The position numbers and the translations under genes are program-made. DNA of 6,222 nt from an uncultured Lachnospiraceae bacterium (GTDB taxonomy: Bacteria; Bacillota; Clostridia; Lachnospirales; Lachnospiraceae): positions 1 through 6,222 of the forward strand of contig CANSYV010000090.1 in the NCBI GenBank assembly GCA_947651335.1. The letters are read 5' to 3'. The notes below the pieces were generated by a model. It made no database searches. It was not told the DNA's origin and saw only the letters and a list, made by a program, of their open reading frames with translations. Each line of letters opens with the position of its first letter. The stretch's first letter is position 1. Of this stretch, positions 5,634 through 6,222 are shown piece after piece.

Positions 5634-6222
5634 TTATATTTCAGCCTTTAATTTTTCAATGGCTGTTTCAATTGGCTGATAATAGTCATGTGTAAGCAAT
5701 ATCCTGTTTTTGATACAGCTGGTATGTCTAACAACCGGAGACCATTCAGCGATAAACTCTACATCTGCTCCATTGGAATCAAGATTAATTCCTCCCAATG
5801 CTTCGTAAAAATCGGCACTGATAGTCGTGTCTCCCCCCGGCATCAGCAGCCTGTCCGCTTCTCCATTGTCAATCTGCTTTTTGATGAACGAGATGTTTTC
5901 CATAATACGGTTTGTCACCTGCCGGGTAAAGGACTTTTCGCATTGTTCCCCGTCTGAAAATACACTTAATTGTCTACAGTTATCATTTTCATCAAACTTC
6001 ACAAAGGGGCATACAACTGAAATGACATAACTGCCTATCTCTGTCTGTCCAATTCTGCAGCTTGATAAAAATTTCAATACATTGTCATCCATTCTCCCAC
6101 GATGATATTTTTGGGGATGTAATATATCCAATGCGGCTGCCGCCAATAGTTTTTTTGTGCTTTTATATATATGGATAGCGTCGGCAAAAAGAATACTCCC
6201 TGCCTCCATATCCACATTTTTT
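5634..6222 (-). CDS. Uncharacterised protein, C-terminal part (5' end beyond window)
   Basis: The frame ends at TAA 5636-5634 and is open to the right edge. About 195 codons are visible. Possible starts near the edge (GTG 6215, ATG 6209) have no ribosome binding site before them, so the true start is probably outside the window. I cannot name the family. The sequence looks like a soluble cytoplasmic protein with no membrane segment. It begins with an acidic-then-hydrophobic stretch DMEAGSILFADAIHIYKSTKKLLAAA. The most distinctive piece is CRIGQTEIGSYVISVVCPFV, a block of the kind conserved families keep. A helical segment, FTRQVTNRIMENISFIKKQI, follows, then GGDTTISADFYEALGGI and a final strand-rich part (DVEFIAEWSPVV) ending in a charged helix. 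Its DNA is AT-richer than the YfhO-family gene: two 60-base lines counted gave 20 and 22 G+C, against 30 in one YfhO line. It is convergent with the YfhO-family gene and shows no functional link to it. Confidence 0.75.
   Translation of the reverse strand, partial: KNVDMEAGSILFADAIHIYKSTKKLLAAAALDILHPQKYHRGRMDDNVLKFLSSCRIGQTEIGSYVISVVCPFVKFDENDNCRQLSVFSDGEQCEKSFTRQVTNRIMENISFIKKQIDNGEADRLLMPGGDTTISADFYEALGGINLDSNGADVEFIAEWSPVVRHTSCIKNRILLTHDYYQPIETAIEKLKAEI

Overview
The window looks like chromosomal DNA from an anaerobic Bacillota, most likely Clostridia/Lachnospiraceae. This is inferred from strong AGGAGG-type ribosome binding sites, two TTG starts, moderate GC with AT-rich intergenic promoters, a ferredoxin-fused ASKHA protein of the corrinoid-activation type, and a long YfhO-family membrane protein. 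No rRNA, tRNA, CRISPR array, transposase, integrase or attachment site was seen.

Left part (1-1924). A minus-strand gene runs off the left edge. It encodes a 2Fe-2S ferredoxin domain followed by an ASKHA ATPase domain, the architecture of reductive activators of corrinoid proteins (RACo). Its first 571 codons are visible and the C-terminal end is missing. It is divergent from the regulator to its right. The roughly 210 bp between the two starts hold a good sigma-A-type promoter for the activator, a weaker one for the regulator, an inverted repeat that places the same AGTGATC downstream of both -10 boxes, and a 15-bp palindrome centred about 64 bp upstream of the predicted activator transcription start.

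Middle (1925-2794). A LysR-family transcriptional regulator of 289 aa starts at a TTG. Its divergent arrangement suggests that it controls the activator gene and whatever corrinoid/methyltransferase genes lie beyond the left edge. Its effector cannot be read from the sequence.

Right-middle (2795-5606). A short intergenic region carries three direct repeats of TTA(A)GAAAC just upstream of a TATAAT box. A single long gene (874 aa) follows, for a YfhO-family polytopic membrane protein, a putative GT-C-fold glycosyltransferase acting on the outer face of the membrane. Its stop codon is followed by two hairpins, one with a 19-bp stem.

Right end (5607-6222). A convergent, more AT-rich minus-strand gene runs in from the right edge. 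About 195 C-terminal codons are visible. It belongs to a family I cannot name.

The first two genes plausibly form one functional unit (one-carbon/corrinoid metabolism and its regulator). The YfhO gene appears to be a separate transcription unit, and the last gene another. I see no clear evidence of a novel multi-gene system here; the most interesting signals are the regulatory regions and the unnamed right-end gene.
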